A DNA stretch of 59,030 nt from contig JAEUPF010000100.1 of NCBI GenBank assembly GCA_016790425.1, forward strand, positions 1 through 59,030. Direction: 5' to 3'. Numbering within the stretch: position 1 is the first letter of the stretch; every line of letters starts with the position of its first letter. This stretch comes from Rubrivivax sp. (lineage in GTDB: Bacteria; Pseudomonadota; Gammaproteobacteria; Burkholderiales; Burkholderiaceae_C). A model generated the notes under the pieces. It was not told the origin of the DNA, made no database searches, and saw only the letters and a program-made list of their open reading frames with translations. Below, piece after piece: positions 1 to 9,097 of the stretch. The translations under genes and the position numbers were made by a program.

Positions 1-1307
1 GCCTGGGCCTGCTCATCATCGACGAGGAGCACCGTTTCGGCGTGCGCCACAAGGAGGCGATGAAGGCCCTGCGCTCCGAGGTGGACGTGCTGACGCTCAC
101 CGCCACGCCGATCCCGCGCACATTGGGCATGGCGCTCGAAGGGTTGCGCGATCTCAGCGTGATCGCCACCGCGCCGCAGCGGCGGCTGGCCATCAAGACC
201 TTCGTGCAGAACGAGGGCAACAGCATCGTGCGCGAGGCGGTGCTGCGCGAGCTCAAGCGCGGCGGCCAGGTCTACTTCCTTCACAACGAAGTGGAGACGA
301 TCGCCAACCGGCGCGAACGGCTGGCCGAACTCGTGCCCGAGGCGCGCATCGCCGTGGCGCACGGCCAGATGCCCGAGCGCGAGCTGGAAGCGGTGATGCG
401 CGACTTCGTCGCCCAGCGCCACAACGTGCTCTTGTGCTCGACGATCATCGAGACCGGCATCGACGTGCCCACCGCCAACACCATCGTCATCAGCCGCGCC
501 GACAAGTTCGGCCTGGCACAGCTGCACCAGCTGCGCGGCCGCGTCGGGCGCAGCCACCACCAGGCCTACGCGTACCTGCTGGTGCCCGACAAGGAAGGCC
601 TCACCCGGCAGGCGGCGCAGCGGCTGGAGGCGATCCAGCAGATGGAGGAGCTGGGCAGCGGCTTCTACCTCGCGATGCACGACCTGGAGATCCGCGGCGC
701 CGGCGAGGTGCTGGGCGAGCAGCAAAGCGGCAACATGATGGAGGTCGGGTTCCAGCTCTACAACGACATGCTCGCCGAGGCGGTGCGTTCGCTGAAGGCC
801 GGGCGCGAGCCGGACCTGCTGTCACCGCTGGGGGGATTCGGCGGCCTGGCCGGCACCACCGAGGTGAACCTGCATGCGCCGGCGCTGTTGCCCGACAGCT
901 ACTGCGGCGACGTGCACCAGCGGCTGTCGCTGTACAAGCGCCTGGCCACGGCCGACCGCCCCGAGCGCATCGACGCGCTGCTGGAGGAGATCACCGACCG
1001 CTTCGGCCGCCTGCCGGCGCAGGGGCAGACGCTGTTCGACACCCACCGCCTGCGCGTGCTGGCCCGGCCCTACGGCGTGGCCAAGATCGACGCAGGGCCG
1101 AAACTGATGAGCGTGAGCTTCCGCCCCAACCCGCCGATCGACGCGCGGCGCATCATCGAGCTCGTGCAGAAGAACCGCGCCATCAAGCTCGCCGGCAACG
1201 ACAAGCTGCGCATCGAGCGCCAGATCGACGCGCCGGCCGAGCGGGCGCAATTCATGCGCGACCTGCTGCGCTCGCTGGGAACGCCCCAGGCGGCGGTGCC
1301 GGCCTGA
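1..1307 (+). CDS. mfd: Transcription-repair coupling factor Mfd (C-terminal part)
   Basis: The open frame enters from the left edge (first whole codon at base 3), so only the last 434 residues of a protein that is usually about 1150 long are present. Mfd is the dsDNA translocase that removes stalled RNA polymerase from lesions and recruits UvrA. The visible part starts at the Walker B box DEEH (bases 21-32). Helicase motif III TATPIPRTL follows, then the second RecA-like lobe with GIDVPTANT and the arginine-finger motif QLRGRVGRS (near 525-555), and finally the TRCF C-terminal domain from about residue 290. DEEH, TATPIPR and the continuation beyond RGRVGR separate it from RecG. It ends 46 bases before serB and may be co-transcribed with it. 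Confidence 0.96.
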   Translation, partial: LGLLIIDEEHRFGVRHKEAMKALRSEVDVLTLTATPIPRTLGMALEGLRDLSVIATAPQRRLAIKTFVQNEGNSIVREAVLRELKRGGQVYFLHNEVETIANRRERLAELVPEARIAVAHGQMPERELEAVMRDFVAQRHNVLLCSTIIETGIDVPTANTIVISRADKFGLAQLHQLRGRVGRSHHQAYAYLLVPDKEGLTRQAAQRLEAIQQMEELGSGFYLAMHDLEIRGAGEVLGEQQSGNMMEVGFQLYNDMLAEAVRSLKAGREPDLLSPLGGFGGLAGTTEVNLHAPALLPDSYCGDVHQRLSLYKRLATADRPERIDALLEEITDRFGRLPAQGQTLFDTHRLRVLARPYGVAKIDAGPKLMSVSFRPNPPIDARRIIELVQKNRAIKLAGNDKLRIERQIDAPAERAQFMRDLLRSLGTPQAAVPA

Positions 1308-1353
1308 ACGCCGGCGCGCAACGCGCAGCGCGCACCCGGGAGGAACGAAGAAG

Positions 1354-2118
1354 ATGCCGCACCTGCCGCCTGCCCCCGGCCACGAGCGGCCCGAACGGCC
1401 GCGCGAGAAAGCGCGCGAGATCGAGCCGGGCCTGTGGATCCGCGGCATCGTGCCGCCGCTGGCGCTGGCCGACTTCAAGCTGGTGGCGTTCGACATGGAC
1501 TCGACGCTCATCAACATCGAGTGCGTCGACGAGATCGCCGAAGCCGCCGGCCGCCGCGCCGAAGTGGCCGCGATCACCGAAGCCGCGATGCGCGGCGAGA
1601 TCAGCGACTACAAGCACAGCCTGCGCCGGCGCCTGTCGCTGTTGCGCGGCGTGCCGGAGTCGGCGCTTGAACAGGTCTATGCCGAGCGCCTGCGCCTGAA
1701 CCCCGGCGTCGAGACGTTCGTCAGGGCCTGCCAGGAAGCGGGGCTCAAGACGCTCCTGATCTCCGGCGGCTTCACCTACTTCAGCGAGCGCGTGCGGGCG
1801 CGGCTGAAGCTGGACTTCGCGCGCGCCAACCTGCTCGAGGTCGTCGACGGCCGCCTCACCGGCCTGCTGCTCGAAAGGCCGTGGGGCGAGATCGTCGACG
1901 GCAGCGAGAAGAAGCGCGTGCTGCTCGAGGTGTGCGAGCTGATGGGCATCGACACCGCACGGGCGATCGCCGTCGGCGACGGCGCCAACGACCTGCCGAT
2001 GATGCGCGTGGCCGGGCTCTCGATCGCCTACCACTCGAAGCCGGCGGTGCGCGAGCTGGCGATGGTGTCGATCACCGAAGGCGGCATGGACCGCGCGCTG
2101 CGCGTCTTCGGGCGCTGA
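1354..2118 (+). CDS. serB: Phosphoserine phosphatase SerB
   Basis: The 254-residue HAD-superfamily enzyme catalyses the last step of serine synthesis, hydrolysing O-phospho-L-serine in the cytosol. HAD motif I is DMDSTLINIE at about residues 47-56, with both catalytic aspartates. Motif II lies in ISGGFTYF, the motif III lysine in GSEKKR, and motif IV is GDGANDLPM near residue 208. An N-terminal extension of about 40 residues precedes the catalytic core and has no clear ACT domain, as in short SerB proteins. The ATG follows a good GGAGG ribosome-binding site. The gene lies downstream of mfd on the same strand and converges with the TonB-like gene. Confidence 0.95.
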   Translation: MPHLPPAPGHERPERPREKAREIEPGLWIRGIVPPLALADFKLVAFDMDSTLINIECVDEIAEAAGRRAEVAAITEAAMRGEISDYKHSLRRRLSLLRGVPESALEQVYAERLRLNPGVETFVRACQEAGLKTLLISGGFTYFSERVRARLKLDFARANLLEVVDGRLTGLLLERPWGEIVDGSEKKRVLLEVCELMGIDTARAIAVGDGANDLPMMRVAGLSIAYHSKPAVRELAMVSITEGGMDRALRVFGR

Positions 2119-2193
2119 AGCGCGCCTGTCGCGCGCGCCTTGCGTTGCCGCGCGCCGTGGCGGTGGCGCGAAGCGCCCGCGCTGGCGCCGGCG

Positions 2194-3168
2194 CTACCGC
2201 CCGTCCTTGAAGACGAGCTGCACGCGGTGCGGGCGCGCCGCGGGCAAGGGTGCGTAGCGCCATTGCTCGATGGCGGCGGTGATGAGCGGCACCAGCGGCC
2301 GCGGCACCGGCGGCAGCACCGAGATGCCGCTGACCCGGCCGTCGGCGGCGATGGTGAACTCGACCGACACCTCGGCGCCCGCGAGCTGGTCGAGCAGCCG
2401 CGGCGGCACCTCGGGCTGCACCAGGTGCACGAGTTGCGGCGCCGCCGCGGCCACGACCGGTGGCACCTGCGGCAGCGGTGCGCGCGCCGAATCGCCGGGC
2501 AACGGCGCTGTGGCCGAGCCAGCGCGCAGCGGCGCCACGGCCGCCTGGTCGAGCCCGGCGCCGCGCGCCGGCGCGGCCGGTGCCGCGTCTTCGGGCAGCG
2601 TCAGGATCACGATGGGAGGCGGCACGTCGGCCCGCTGCACCGGCAGCGCAGCCGCAGGCGAGCGGTGCAACACCGGCGGCACGGGCGGCGCCGGCGCGGC
2701 GGCTGCCGCGGCCGCGACCGCCGCAGGCGCGGCCAGGGCCGGCTGAGGCGCTGCGAGCCTGACAGCGGGCGGCGCCGCCGCAGGAACCGCCGCCGGGGGA
2801 ACCACCGCCGCGGGAACCGCGGCCGCAGCCGCAGGGCCGCCGGCCAGCGCGGTGGCCCGGCGCAGGGCGGCTTCCGCGTCGGCGCCGGTCGGTTCCGGTT
2901 CGATGCGCCGTCTGACCTTCGCCGCTTCGAGAATGGCGCGCAGCGGGCTGTCGGCGGCGCGTTGCACGCGCTCCATCGCGGCCGAGGCGCCTTTGGCCGG
3001 GGCGCTGGCGTTTCCCGCAGGGGGCGTGGGCCGCGCGCCTTGCGCATGGACGCTGAGCGACAGCGCCAGAGAGACGGCCGCAACGGCCGAAGCCGCCGTC
3101 GAAGCATGGGGCAGCGCGCGCACTTGACGCGGCCGCGCAGCCCCGACGCCCCGATTGCCTGCACCCAA
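2194..3168 (-). CDS. Exported protein with TonB-like C-terminal domain
   Basis: The 324-residue protein has a signal-like hydrophobic stretch (about residues 20-43, ending in HAQG), a long Ala/Pro-rich linker (about 95-215), and a C-terminal domain of about 85 residues. That domain has the TonB/energy-transducer pattern: a PEVPPRLLDQL start, EFTIAADGRVSGISVL and a conserved EQWRYAPLP segment. TonB-like proteins couple inner-membrane energy to outer-membrane receptors or act as periplasmic partners; no ExbB/ExbD is nearby. The start is uncertain. A TTG at 3168 has GGAG seven bases upstream and is used here; a GTG at 3123 would give a more ordinary signal peptide. The linker is very GC-rich and low in complexity. 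Confidence 0.72.
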   Translation of the reverse strand: MGAGNRGVGAARPRQVRALPHASTAASAVAAVSLALSLSVHAQGARPTPPAGNASAPAKGASAAMERVQRAADSPLRAILEAAKVRRRIEPEPTGADAEAALRRATALAGGPAAAAAVPAAVVPPAAVPAAAPPAVRLAAPQPALAAPAAVAAAAAAAPAPPVPPVLHRSPAAALPVQRADVPPPIVILTLPEDAAPAAPARGAGLDQAAVAPLRAGSATAPLPGDSARAPLPQVPPVVAAAAPQLVHLVQPEVPPRLLDQLAGAEVSVEFTIAADGRVSGISVLPPVPRPLVPLITAAIEQWRYAPLPAARPHRVQLVFKDGR

Positions 3169-3184
3169 GTCCGCACTCCAAGCG

Positions 3185-3214
3185 AAAGCGGCCCACCGTC
3201 GCGGGCCGCCTTTT
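3185..3214. terminator. Hairpin with flanking A/T tracts, probable bidirectional terminator
   Basis: A perfect 7-bp stem (GCGGCCC 3188-3194, GGGCCGC 3203-3209) has an 8-base loop. It is preceded by AAA and followed by CTTTT on the plus strand. It lies about 150 bases downstream of the iron-binding-protein gene and just before the start of the TonB-like gene, both on the minus strand, where it would separate the two transcripts. T tracts are rare in this DNA, which makes the site stand out. Confidence 0.5.
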
Positions 3215-3362
3215 CCCAGCGCATTCCACAGGCGCCGCGCGGCAACGCGCCGGGCCGTGGAAAGTGCGGACGATTCTAGGAGCCGGCCCTCAGGCGCTGC
3301 CCCTTCGCGCCTGCAGCGGGCAGGGCCCCGAGCCGGCCCTGGATGCGAAGGATTTCACGCCT

Positions 3363-4418
3363 TCACTTGAAGCCGACGCGGTCGAGCATCTGCTGCACCT
3401 GAGCCGTCGCGGCGCCGACCTTGGCGATGGGCACCGTCTCGGCCTTGAAGTTGCCCATCGCGGCCAGCGCCGGGTTGTCGGTGCGCACGCCGACGGCGGC
3501 GGGGTATTCGTTGTTGCCGTCGGCCAGCATGCGCTGCGCTTCGCCGCTGGTGAGGTATTCGATGAAGGCGACCGCGGCGTCGCGGTTCTTCGCGTTGCGC
3601 GCCACCGCGGCGCCGGAGATGTTGACGTGCGTGCCGGCGCCGGCCTGGTCGGGGAAGACGACGCCGACGCGCGCCACGAGATCGCGGTCGGCCGGCGCGC
3701 TGCTGCGCAGCAGGCGCGCGAAGTAGTAGGTGTTGGTCAGCGCCACCGCGCATTCGCCGGCAGCGACCGAGCGGATCTGATCGGTGTCGCCGCCCTTGGG
3801 CGCGCGGGCCAGGTTGCCGGCCACGCCTTTCAGCCAGGCCTCGGTGCGCGCCGGCCCCAGCCGCTCGAGCATCGAGCCGAACAGGCTCAGGTTGTACGGG
3901 TGCGAGCCCGAGCGCACGCAGATCTTGCCCTTCAGCGCCGGCGCGGCGAGCTTGTCGTAGCTGTCGACGTCCGCAGGCTTCAGTGCCGCCTTGTCGTAGA
4001 CGATGACGCGGGCGCGCGTGGACACCCCCACCCACTGCGGGCCCTGGCCGCTGTCGGCGCCACGCAGCTGCGGCGGGATGCGCTGGTCGACCACCGCCGA
4101 CTTCAGCGGCTGGAACAGACCGTCCTGCTCGCCGCGCCACAGCCGCGCCGCGTCGACCAGCAGGATCACGTCGGCGGGGCTGGCGGTGCCTTCGGCCTTC
4201 AGGCGCGCCAGGATGCCGGCGTCGTCGGCCTCGACGCGGTTGATGCGGATGCCGGTGGCGCGCGTGAAGTTCGTGTACAGCGCCTCGTCGGTCTGGTAGT
4301 GGCGCGCCGAGTACAGGTTGAGCACGCGGTCCTGCGCGGCGGCGGCGAACGAGGTGGCGACGATTGCGAAAGCGAGGGCGGCGGAGGCGATCGACGCGAG
4401 AGGGCGGTGGGTCTTCAT
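3363..4418 (-). CDS. ABC transporter ferric-iron binding protein (FutA/FbpA type)
   Basis: The 351-residue periplasmic solute-binding protein has a signal peptide at about residues 1-29 (cleaved after AAAQ). The mature start RVLNLYSARHYQTDEALY is typical of the Fe(III)-binding FutA/FbpA/SfuA group, and NTYYFAR near residue 230 supplies the paired tyrosines that ligate iron. GGDTDQIRSVAAGECAVAL is also typical of the family. The ATG has only a weak upstream GAAGG. No permease or ATPase gene adjoins it, so the rest of the importer must lie elsewhere. A Fur-box-like palindrome 75 bases upstream supports iron control. Confidence 0.88.
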   Translation of the reverse strand: MKTHRPLASIASAALAFAIVATSFAAAAQDRVLNLYSARHYQTDEALYTNFTRATGIRINRVEADDAGILARLKAEGTASPADVILLVDAARLWRGEQDGLFQPLKSAVVDQRIPPQLRGADSGQGPQWVGVSTRARVIVYDKAALKPADVDSYDKLAAPALKGKICVRSGSHPYNLSLFGSMLERLGPARTEAWLKGVAGNLARAPKGGDTDQIRSVAAGECAVALTNTYYFARLLRSSAPADRDLVARVGVVFPDQAGAGTHVNISGAAVARNAKNRDAAVAFIEYLTSGEAQRMLADGNNEYPAAVGVRTDNPALAAMGNFKAETVPIAKVGAATAQVQQMLDRVGFK

Positions 4419-4492
4419 GGGCGGGGCGCCTTCGGGCGCGGTGGAGGGTTGGGGTGGGGAATGACGGAAGCGGCCGCGATCGTATCGCAACT

Positions 4493-4511
4493 GCGAATCA
4501 TTGTCATTCGC
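4493..4511. promoter_or_regulatory. Fur-box-like operator
   Basis: The 19-base sequence GCGAATCATTGTCATTCGC has 6-bp perfect outer arms and, read on the minus strand, contains AATGACAATGATTC, close to the classical Fur hexamer arrangement. It lies in the short AT-richer gap between hrpA and the iron-binding-protein gene, about 75 bases upstream of the latter's start, where repression would be effective. Both the iron-related target and the position fit Fur control. Confidence 0.7.
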
Positions 4512-4588
4512 GCTCTGCACAGCCGGCGGCACGGCCTCCCGCCGCCAGCGAGCAGGACCGCGTTGCCACCCGCCCCGTTCAGATCGCC

Positions 4589-7500
4589 TCAGGCGTCGAT
4601 CTGCGCCCACACCTTGTCCAGCCGCTTGCTGCTCACCGGCTGCGGAGTGCGCAGCTCCTGCGCGAAGAAGCTGACGCGCAGTTCCTCCAGCAGCCAGCGG
4701 TACTCGTCGAGTCGGGCGTGCGCCGCGCCGCGCAGCTCGGCGCGCCGGCGCAGCCAGCGCTGCTCCAGCGGGCGCAGCTCGGCCAGCCGCGCCGAATCCC
4801 GCGCCGGGTCGGCGCGCAGCTTGTCCAGGCGCAGCACGACGGCGCGCAGGTAGCGCGGCAGGTGCTGCAACTGCGGCCACGGCGTCTCGGCAAGGAAGCG
4901 CTTGGGCACCAGCCGTTGCAACTGCGCGCCGATGTCGTCGGCCGCCTCCTTCGGCGGCTTGCTCTCGCGCAGCTTGCGTTGCGCGGCGGCGTGCTCGGCG
5001 AGCACGGTGCCGGCCTGCCGCGCCACTTCCTGCGCGATGAGACTCAGCCGCGCGCGCCCTTCGTCGAGCCGGCTCCGGAACCCGGCCTCGCTGGCCGGCA
5101 AGGGCTCGCCGAGAAAGGCACGTTCCAGCGCCACCTCGACGATCTGCGCCCGCAGTTCCTCCAGCGTGCCCAGCGCCATGTACGGCGCCGCCATCGCAGT
5201 CATGCCCGCGATGTTCTTCTCGAGGAACTTCAGCGGCTCGCGCAACTGCAACGCGAAGAGGCGCCGCAGGCCCACGCGATGGCGCTCGGCCGCTGCGGCC
5301 GGTTCGTCGAAGACCTCGATCGCCACCGCGTCGCCCTGGTCGACGAGCGCCGGAAAGCCGACCATCGACTGCGCGCCGCGCTTCACTTCCATCAGCTCGG
5401 GCAGTTCGCCGAAGCGCCAGTCGACGTAGCGCTGTGCGGCCGGCGGCGGCGCGTCTCGCTCTCCCGACACCTGCGCTGCGGGGTCCTGCGCCTTCCGCCG
5501 CGAAGCCGCAGCGGGGGCGGGCGAGGGTCGATCCGCAGGCGGGACCACCGGCGCCGCGCCGCCCGGCTCCTTCAGCGCCGCCAGCGCCTGGAAGGCGCTG
5601 CGGGCCTTGGCGCCCCACTCGGCCTTCAAGGCGGCGAGATCGCGCCCGCTGCCGAGCTGGCGGCCATGCTCGTCGACGACGATGAAGTTCATGAACAGGT
5701 GCGGGCTCAGCTGCTCGAGCTTGAAGTCGCCGCGCTGCACCGGCAGCTGGGTGCGCTCGCGCACGGCATTCAGCAATGCATCGAGCAGGCTGCCTCGCGC
5801 GAACGCTGTCGTGGACGAGAACGCTTCGGCGAACTCCGGCAGCGGCACCAGGCGCGAGCGCGGCCGCTGCGGCAGGCTCTTCGCCAGCGCCTGCACCTTG
5901 GCCGCCAGCATGCCCGGCACCAGCCACTCGCAGCGCTCTTCGCTCACCTGGTTCAGTGCGTAGAGCGGCACCGTCACCGTGAGGCCGTCGCGCGCGTCGC
6001 CGGGCTCATGGAGGTAGCTGGCCGCGCAGTCGATGCCGCCCAGGCGCAGGCGCGGCGGGAACGCTTCGGTGGTGATGCCCGCGGCCTCGTGCCGCATCAG
6101 CTCCTCGCGCGTGAGCTGCAGGAGCTTCGGCTCGCGCTTCACCGCTTCGCGGTACCAACGCTCGAAGCTCGCGCTGCCGTTCACTTCGGCTGGCAGCTTG
6201 GCGGCATAGAAGGCCTCGATCAGCGCTTCGTCGACCAGCACATCCTGGCGCCGCGCCTTGTGCTCCAGCTCCTGCACCTGCGCCAGCAGGCGGCGGTTGT
6301 GCGCCAGGAACGGATATTTCGCATCCCACGCCTGCGGCTCGGCGAGCGCCGCGACCAGCGCCTCGCGGATGAAGATCTCGCGCGCAGCGGCCGGGTCGAC
6401 GTTGGCGTAGTTGACGCGCCGGTTGGCGTAGACGACGAGGCCATACAGCGTGGCGCGCTCCAGCGCCACCACCTCGCCGGCCTTCTTCTCCCAATGCGGC
6501 TCGAGCAGCTGTGTCTTCAAGAGGTGCCCGGCGAGCGGCGGGATCCACTGCGGCTCGATGGCGGCGATGCCGCGCGCATAGAGCCGTGTCGTCTCGACGA
6601 GTTCGGCGGCGACGATCCAGCGCCCCGGCTTCTTCGAGAGGTTGGCGCCCGGGTGGCGCCAGAAGCGGATGCCGCGGGCGCCGAGGTACCAGTCATCCTC
6701 GTCGGACTTCAGACCGATGTTGCCGAGCAACCCCGCCAGCAGCGCCAGGTGCACCTGCTCGTAGGTGGCCGGCGCGCCGTTGAGGCGCCAGCCCTGCTCG
6801 GCGACGACGGTATGAAGCTGGGCGTGGATGTCGCGCCACTCGCGCACGCGGCGCGGGCTGATGAAGTGCTCGCGCAGGCGCTGCTCCTGCTGGCGGTTCG
6901 ACAGCCGGTGCCGGTCGACCTGCTGCGCCTTCTCGCCGGCGCCGGCATGGCCATGCACGCCGCGGCCGGCCTCGATCCAGCGCCACAGCGCCAGCGTGCC
7001 CATGAACTCGCTCTTCTCGTCGTCGAAGGGCTTGTGCTTCTGGTCGGCGGCCTGCTGCTGCTCCAGCGGGCGGTCGCGCACGTCCTGCACGCTCAGCGCC
7101 GCGGCGATCACCAGCACCTCGGCCAGCGATTGCCGCTGGCGCGCCTCGAGGATCATGCGGCCGACGCGCGGGTCCAGCGGCAGGCGTGCCAGCTCGGTGC
7201 CGGTGGGAGTCAGCTCGTTGGCGTCGTCGACGGCGCCGAGTTCGGCCAGCAGTGCGTAGCCGTCGGCGATGGCCTTCTTCGGCGGCGGCTCGATGAACGG
7301 GAAGTCCTCCACGCGCCCCAGGTGCAGCGACTTCATGCGCAGGATCACGCCGGCCAGCGAGCTGCGCACGATCTCCGGGTCGGTGAAGCGCGGCCGCTGG
7401 GCGAAGTCCTTCTCGTCGTACAGGCGGATGCACACGCCATCGGCGACGCGCCCGCAGCGCCCGGCGCGCTGGTTCGCCGCCGCCTGGCTGACCGCCTCCA

Positions 7501-8527
7501 CCTGCAACTGCTCGACCTTGTTGCGGAAGCTGTAGCGCTTCACGCGCGCCAGGCCGCTGTCGATAACGTAGCGGATGCCCGGCACCGTGAGCGACGTCTC
7601 GGCCACGTTGGTGGCCAGCACGATGCGCCGGCCGTGGCCCGGTGTGAAGACGCGGTCCTGCTCGGCCTGCGACAGGCGCGCGAAGAGCGGCAGGATCTCG
7701 ACGGCCGGACCGCCGCGCAGCGAGTGCGCGAGGTGCCGCCGCAAGTGATCGGCGCAGTCGCGGATCTCGCGTTCGCCGGGCAGGAAGACGAGGATGTCGC
7801 CGGCGGCCGCGGCCGAAGCACCGCCACCTGCCGCCCCGCCGCGCCACAGCTCGTCCACCGCGTCGGCCACGGCGTCGTCGATGCCGTGGTCGCGGCTGTC
7901 CTCGAACGGCCGCCAGCGCTGCTCCACCGGGTACAGGCGGCCGCTGACGGCGATCACCGGCGCCGGGCCGCGCGCGCCGGCAAAGTGCTCGGCGAAGCGC
8001 TCGGCGTCGATCGTCGCCGAGGTCACCACCACCTTGAGGTCGGGCCGCCGCGGCAGGATCTCGCGCAGGTAGCCGAGCAGGAAATCGATGTTGAGGCTGC
8101 GCTCGTGCGCCTCGTCGATGATCAACGTGTCGTAGGCCGCGAGCAGCGGGTCGCTCTGGGTTTCGGCCAGCAGGATGCCGTCGGTCATCAGCTTCACGCT
8201 GGCGCCGGGCGACAGGCGATCCTGGAAGCGCACCTTGTAGCCGACCACGTCCCCGAGCGGCGTGTTCAGCTCCTGGGCGATGCGCCTGGCGACGCTGCTG
8301 GCGGCGATGCGGCGCGGCTGCGTGTGGCCGATGAGGCCGCGCCCGCCACGCTGCCGGTTGCCCGTGCCGCGCCCGAGTTCGAGGGCGATCTTGGGCAGTT
8401 GCGTCGTCTTGCCCGAGCCGGTCTCGCCGCTGACGATGATGACCGGGTGCTCGGCCAGGGCCCGCGCGATCTCGGCGCGGCGGGCGCTGACCGGCAGCGA
8501 TTCGGGGTAGGTGATCGGCGGGGGCAG
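4589..8527 (-). CDS. hrpA: ATP-dependent RNA helicase HrpA (DEAH box)
   Basis: The product is a DEAH-box RNA helicase of about 1312 residues, the usual HrpA length. From the proposed start: Walker A GETGSGKT at residues 34-41, DEAH at 138-141, motif III VTSATID, motif VI QRAGRCGR, then the HA2/OB-fold region and the long DUF3418 C-terminal part. HrpA helps resolve stalled ribosomes and remodels mRNA. The 5' end is odd. The frame contains no ATG, GTG or TTG between an in-frame TGA at 8693-8695 and a GTG at 8246-8248, yet Walker A lies upstream of that GTG. A CTG at 8525-8527 has AGGA seven bases upstream, overlapping the stop codon of the VOC gene, and is taken as the likely start. A sequence error is the alternative. 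Confidence 0.9.
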   Translation of the reverse strand: MPPPITYPESLPVSARRAEIARALAEHPVIIVSGETGSGKTTQLPKIALELGRGTGNRQRGGRGLIGHTQPRRIAASSVARRIAQELNTPLGDVVGYKVRFQDRLSPGASVKLMTDGILLAETQSDPLLAAYDTLIIDEAHERSLNIDFLLGYLREILPRRPDLKVVVTSATIDAERFAEHFAGARGPAPVIAVSGRLYPVEQRWRPFEDSRDHGIDDAVADAVDELWRGGAAGGGASAAAAGDILVFLPGEREIRDCADHLRRHLAHSLRGGPAVEILPLFARLSQAEQDRVFTPGHGRRIVLATNVAETSLTVPGIRYVIDSGLARVKRYSFRNKVEQLQVEAVSQAAANQRAGRCGRVADGVCIRLYDEKDFAQRPRFTDPEIVRSSLAGVILRMKSLHLGRVEDFPFIEPPPKKAIADGYALLAELGAVDDANELTPTGTELARLPLDPRVGRMILEARQRQSLAEVLVIAAALSVQDVRDRPLEQQQAADQKHKPFDDEKSEFMGTLALWRWIEAGRGVHGHAGAGEKAQQVDRHRLSNRQQEQRLREHFISPRRVREWRDIHAQLHTVVAEQGWRLNGAPATYEQVHLALLAGLLGNIGLKSDEDDWYLGARGIRFWRHPGANLSKKPGRWIVAAELVETTRLYARGIAAIEPQWIPPLAGHLLKTQLLEPHWEKKAGEVVALERATLYGLVVYANRRVNYANVDPAAAREIFIREALVAALAEPQAWDAKYPFLAHNRRLLAQVQELEHKARRQDVLVDEALIEAFYAAKLPAEVNGSASFERWYREAVKREPKLLQLTREELMRHEAAGITTEAFPPRLRLGGIDCAASYLHEPGDARDGLTVTVPLYALNQVSEERCEWLVPGMLAAKVQALAKSLPQRPRSRLVPLPEFAEAFSSTTAFARGSLLDALLNAVRERTQLPVQRGDFKLEQLSPHLFMNFIVVDEHGRQLGSGRDLAALKAEWGAKARSAFQALAALKEPGGAAPVVPPADRPSPAPAAASRRKAQDPAAQVSGERDAPPPAAQRYVDWRFGELPELMEVKRGAQSMVGFPALVDQGDAVAIEVFDEPAAAAERHRVGLRRLFALQLREPLKFLEKNIAGMTAMAAPYMALGTLEELRAQIVEVALERAFLGEPLPASEAGFRSRLDEGRARLSLIAQEVARQAGTVLAEHAAAQRKLRESKPPKEAADDIGAQLQRLVPKRFLAETPWPQLQHLPRYLRAVVLRLDKLRADPARDSARLAELRPLEQRWLRRRAELRGAAHARLDEYRWLLEELRVSFFAQELRTPQPVSSKRLDKVWAQIDA

Positions 8528-8537
8528 CGGGCGTTCC

Positions 8538-8936
8538 TCAGCCCATCGAGTAGGCGATGACGTTGAAGATCGCGCCCTGCGGGTCCTGCAGCACGGCGAA
8601 GCGGCCGACCTTCGGGATGTCCATCGGCGGCGCGATGACCTTGCCGCCGAGCGACTTGCACTGCGCCACCGTCGCGTCGGTATCGGCCACGGTCACGTAG
8701 CAGCCCCACATCGGCGGCATGCCCTTGGCGCCGGGCGGTGTGGCCATGATGCCGCCCATGCCGCTGTCGCCGACCTTGACGACCTGGTAGTCGCCACCTT
8801 CGGCCATCTTCATCACGTCGTACTTCCAGCCGAACAGCTTGCCGTAGAACTCCGCGGCCGCCTTCGGGTCGGGCGTGAGCAGCTCGGTCCAGCTGAAAGC
8901 ACCCGCGGTCTTGAACACGTCTTCGTAGGCCTTCAT
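8538..8936 (-). CDS. VOC (glyoxalase/dioxygenase fold) family protein
   Basis: The 132-residue protein has two beta-alpha-beta modules of the vicinal-oxygen-chelate fold. FSWTELLTPDPKAAAEFYGKLF at the start and CYVTVADTDATVAQCKSLGGK with VLQDPQGAIFNVI at the end are typical of the short lyase-like members related to the mycobacterial 27-kDa antigen. The substrate is unknown. The ATG is fixed by a strong AAGGAGG about ten bases upstream; a longer open frame exists but lacks a ribosome-binding site. Its TGA overlaps the ribosome-binding site of hrpA, so the two are probably translationally coupled. It is divergent from argA across a 161-bp gap. Confidence 0.85.
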   Translation of the reverse strand: MKAYEDVFKTAGAFSWTELLTPDPKAAAEFYGKLFGWKYDVMKMAEGGDYQVVKVGDSGMGGIMATPPGAKGMPPMWGCYVTVADTDATVAQCKSLGGKVIAPPMDIPKVGRFAVLQDPQGAIFNVIAYSMG

Positions 8937-9097
8937 CGCGCTTGCCTCCTTGGCAGGGTTGGAAGGCGATGCTCCCACGCCGGCGGCGACGGCACAATGC
9001 GCGCGGATTCCACCCCCGGGGCGCGCCGCCCCGCGCCCTGCCCCACCTCCTGCCCTGCAGCCGCCGGCGCACGCCGAGCCGCCGATCCTCGCCACCG

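Noticed and set aside
434-1699. Long Arg/Ala/Pro-rich open frames on both strands over mfd and serB
   Set aside because: They overlap well-supported genes in other frames and have the composition expected for shadow frames in very GC-rich DNA.
4525-4546. Hairpin GGCGGC/GCCGCC as an hrpA terminator
   Set aside because: Only six G-C pairs, no T tract and such hairpins are frequent by chance at this GC content.
4364-8560. A 1398-codon plus-strand open frame opposite hrpA
   Set aside because: It is rich in His, Arg and Gln with no domain pattern and is the antisense shadow of the clearly conserved hrpA.
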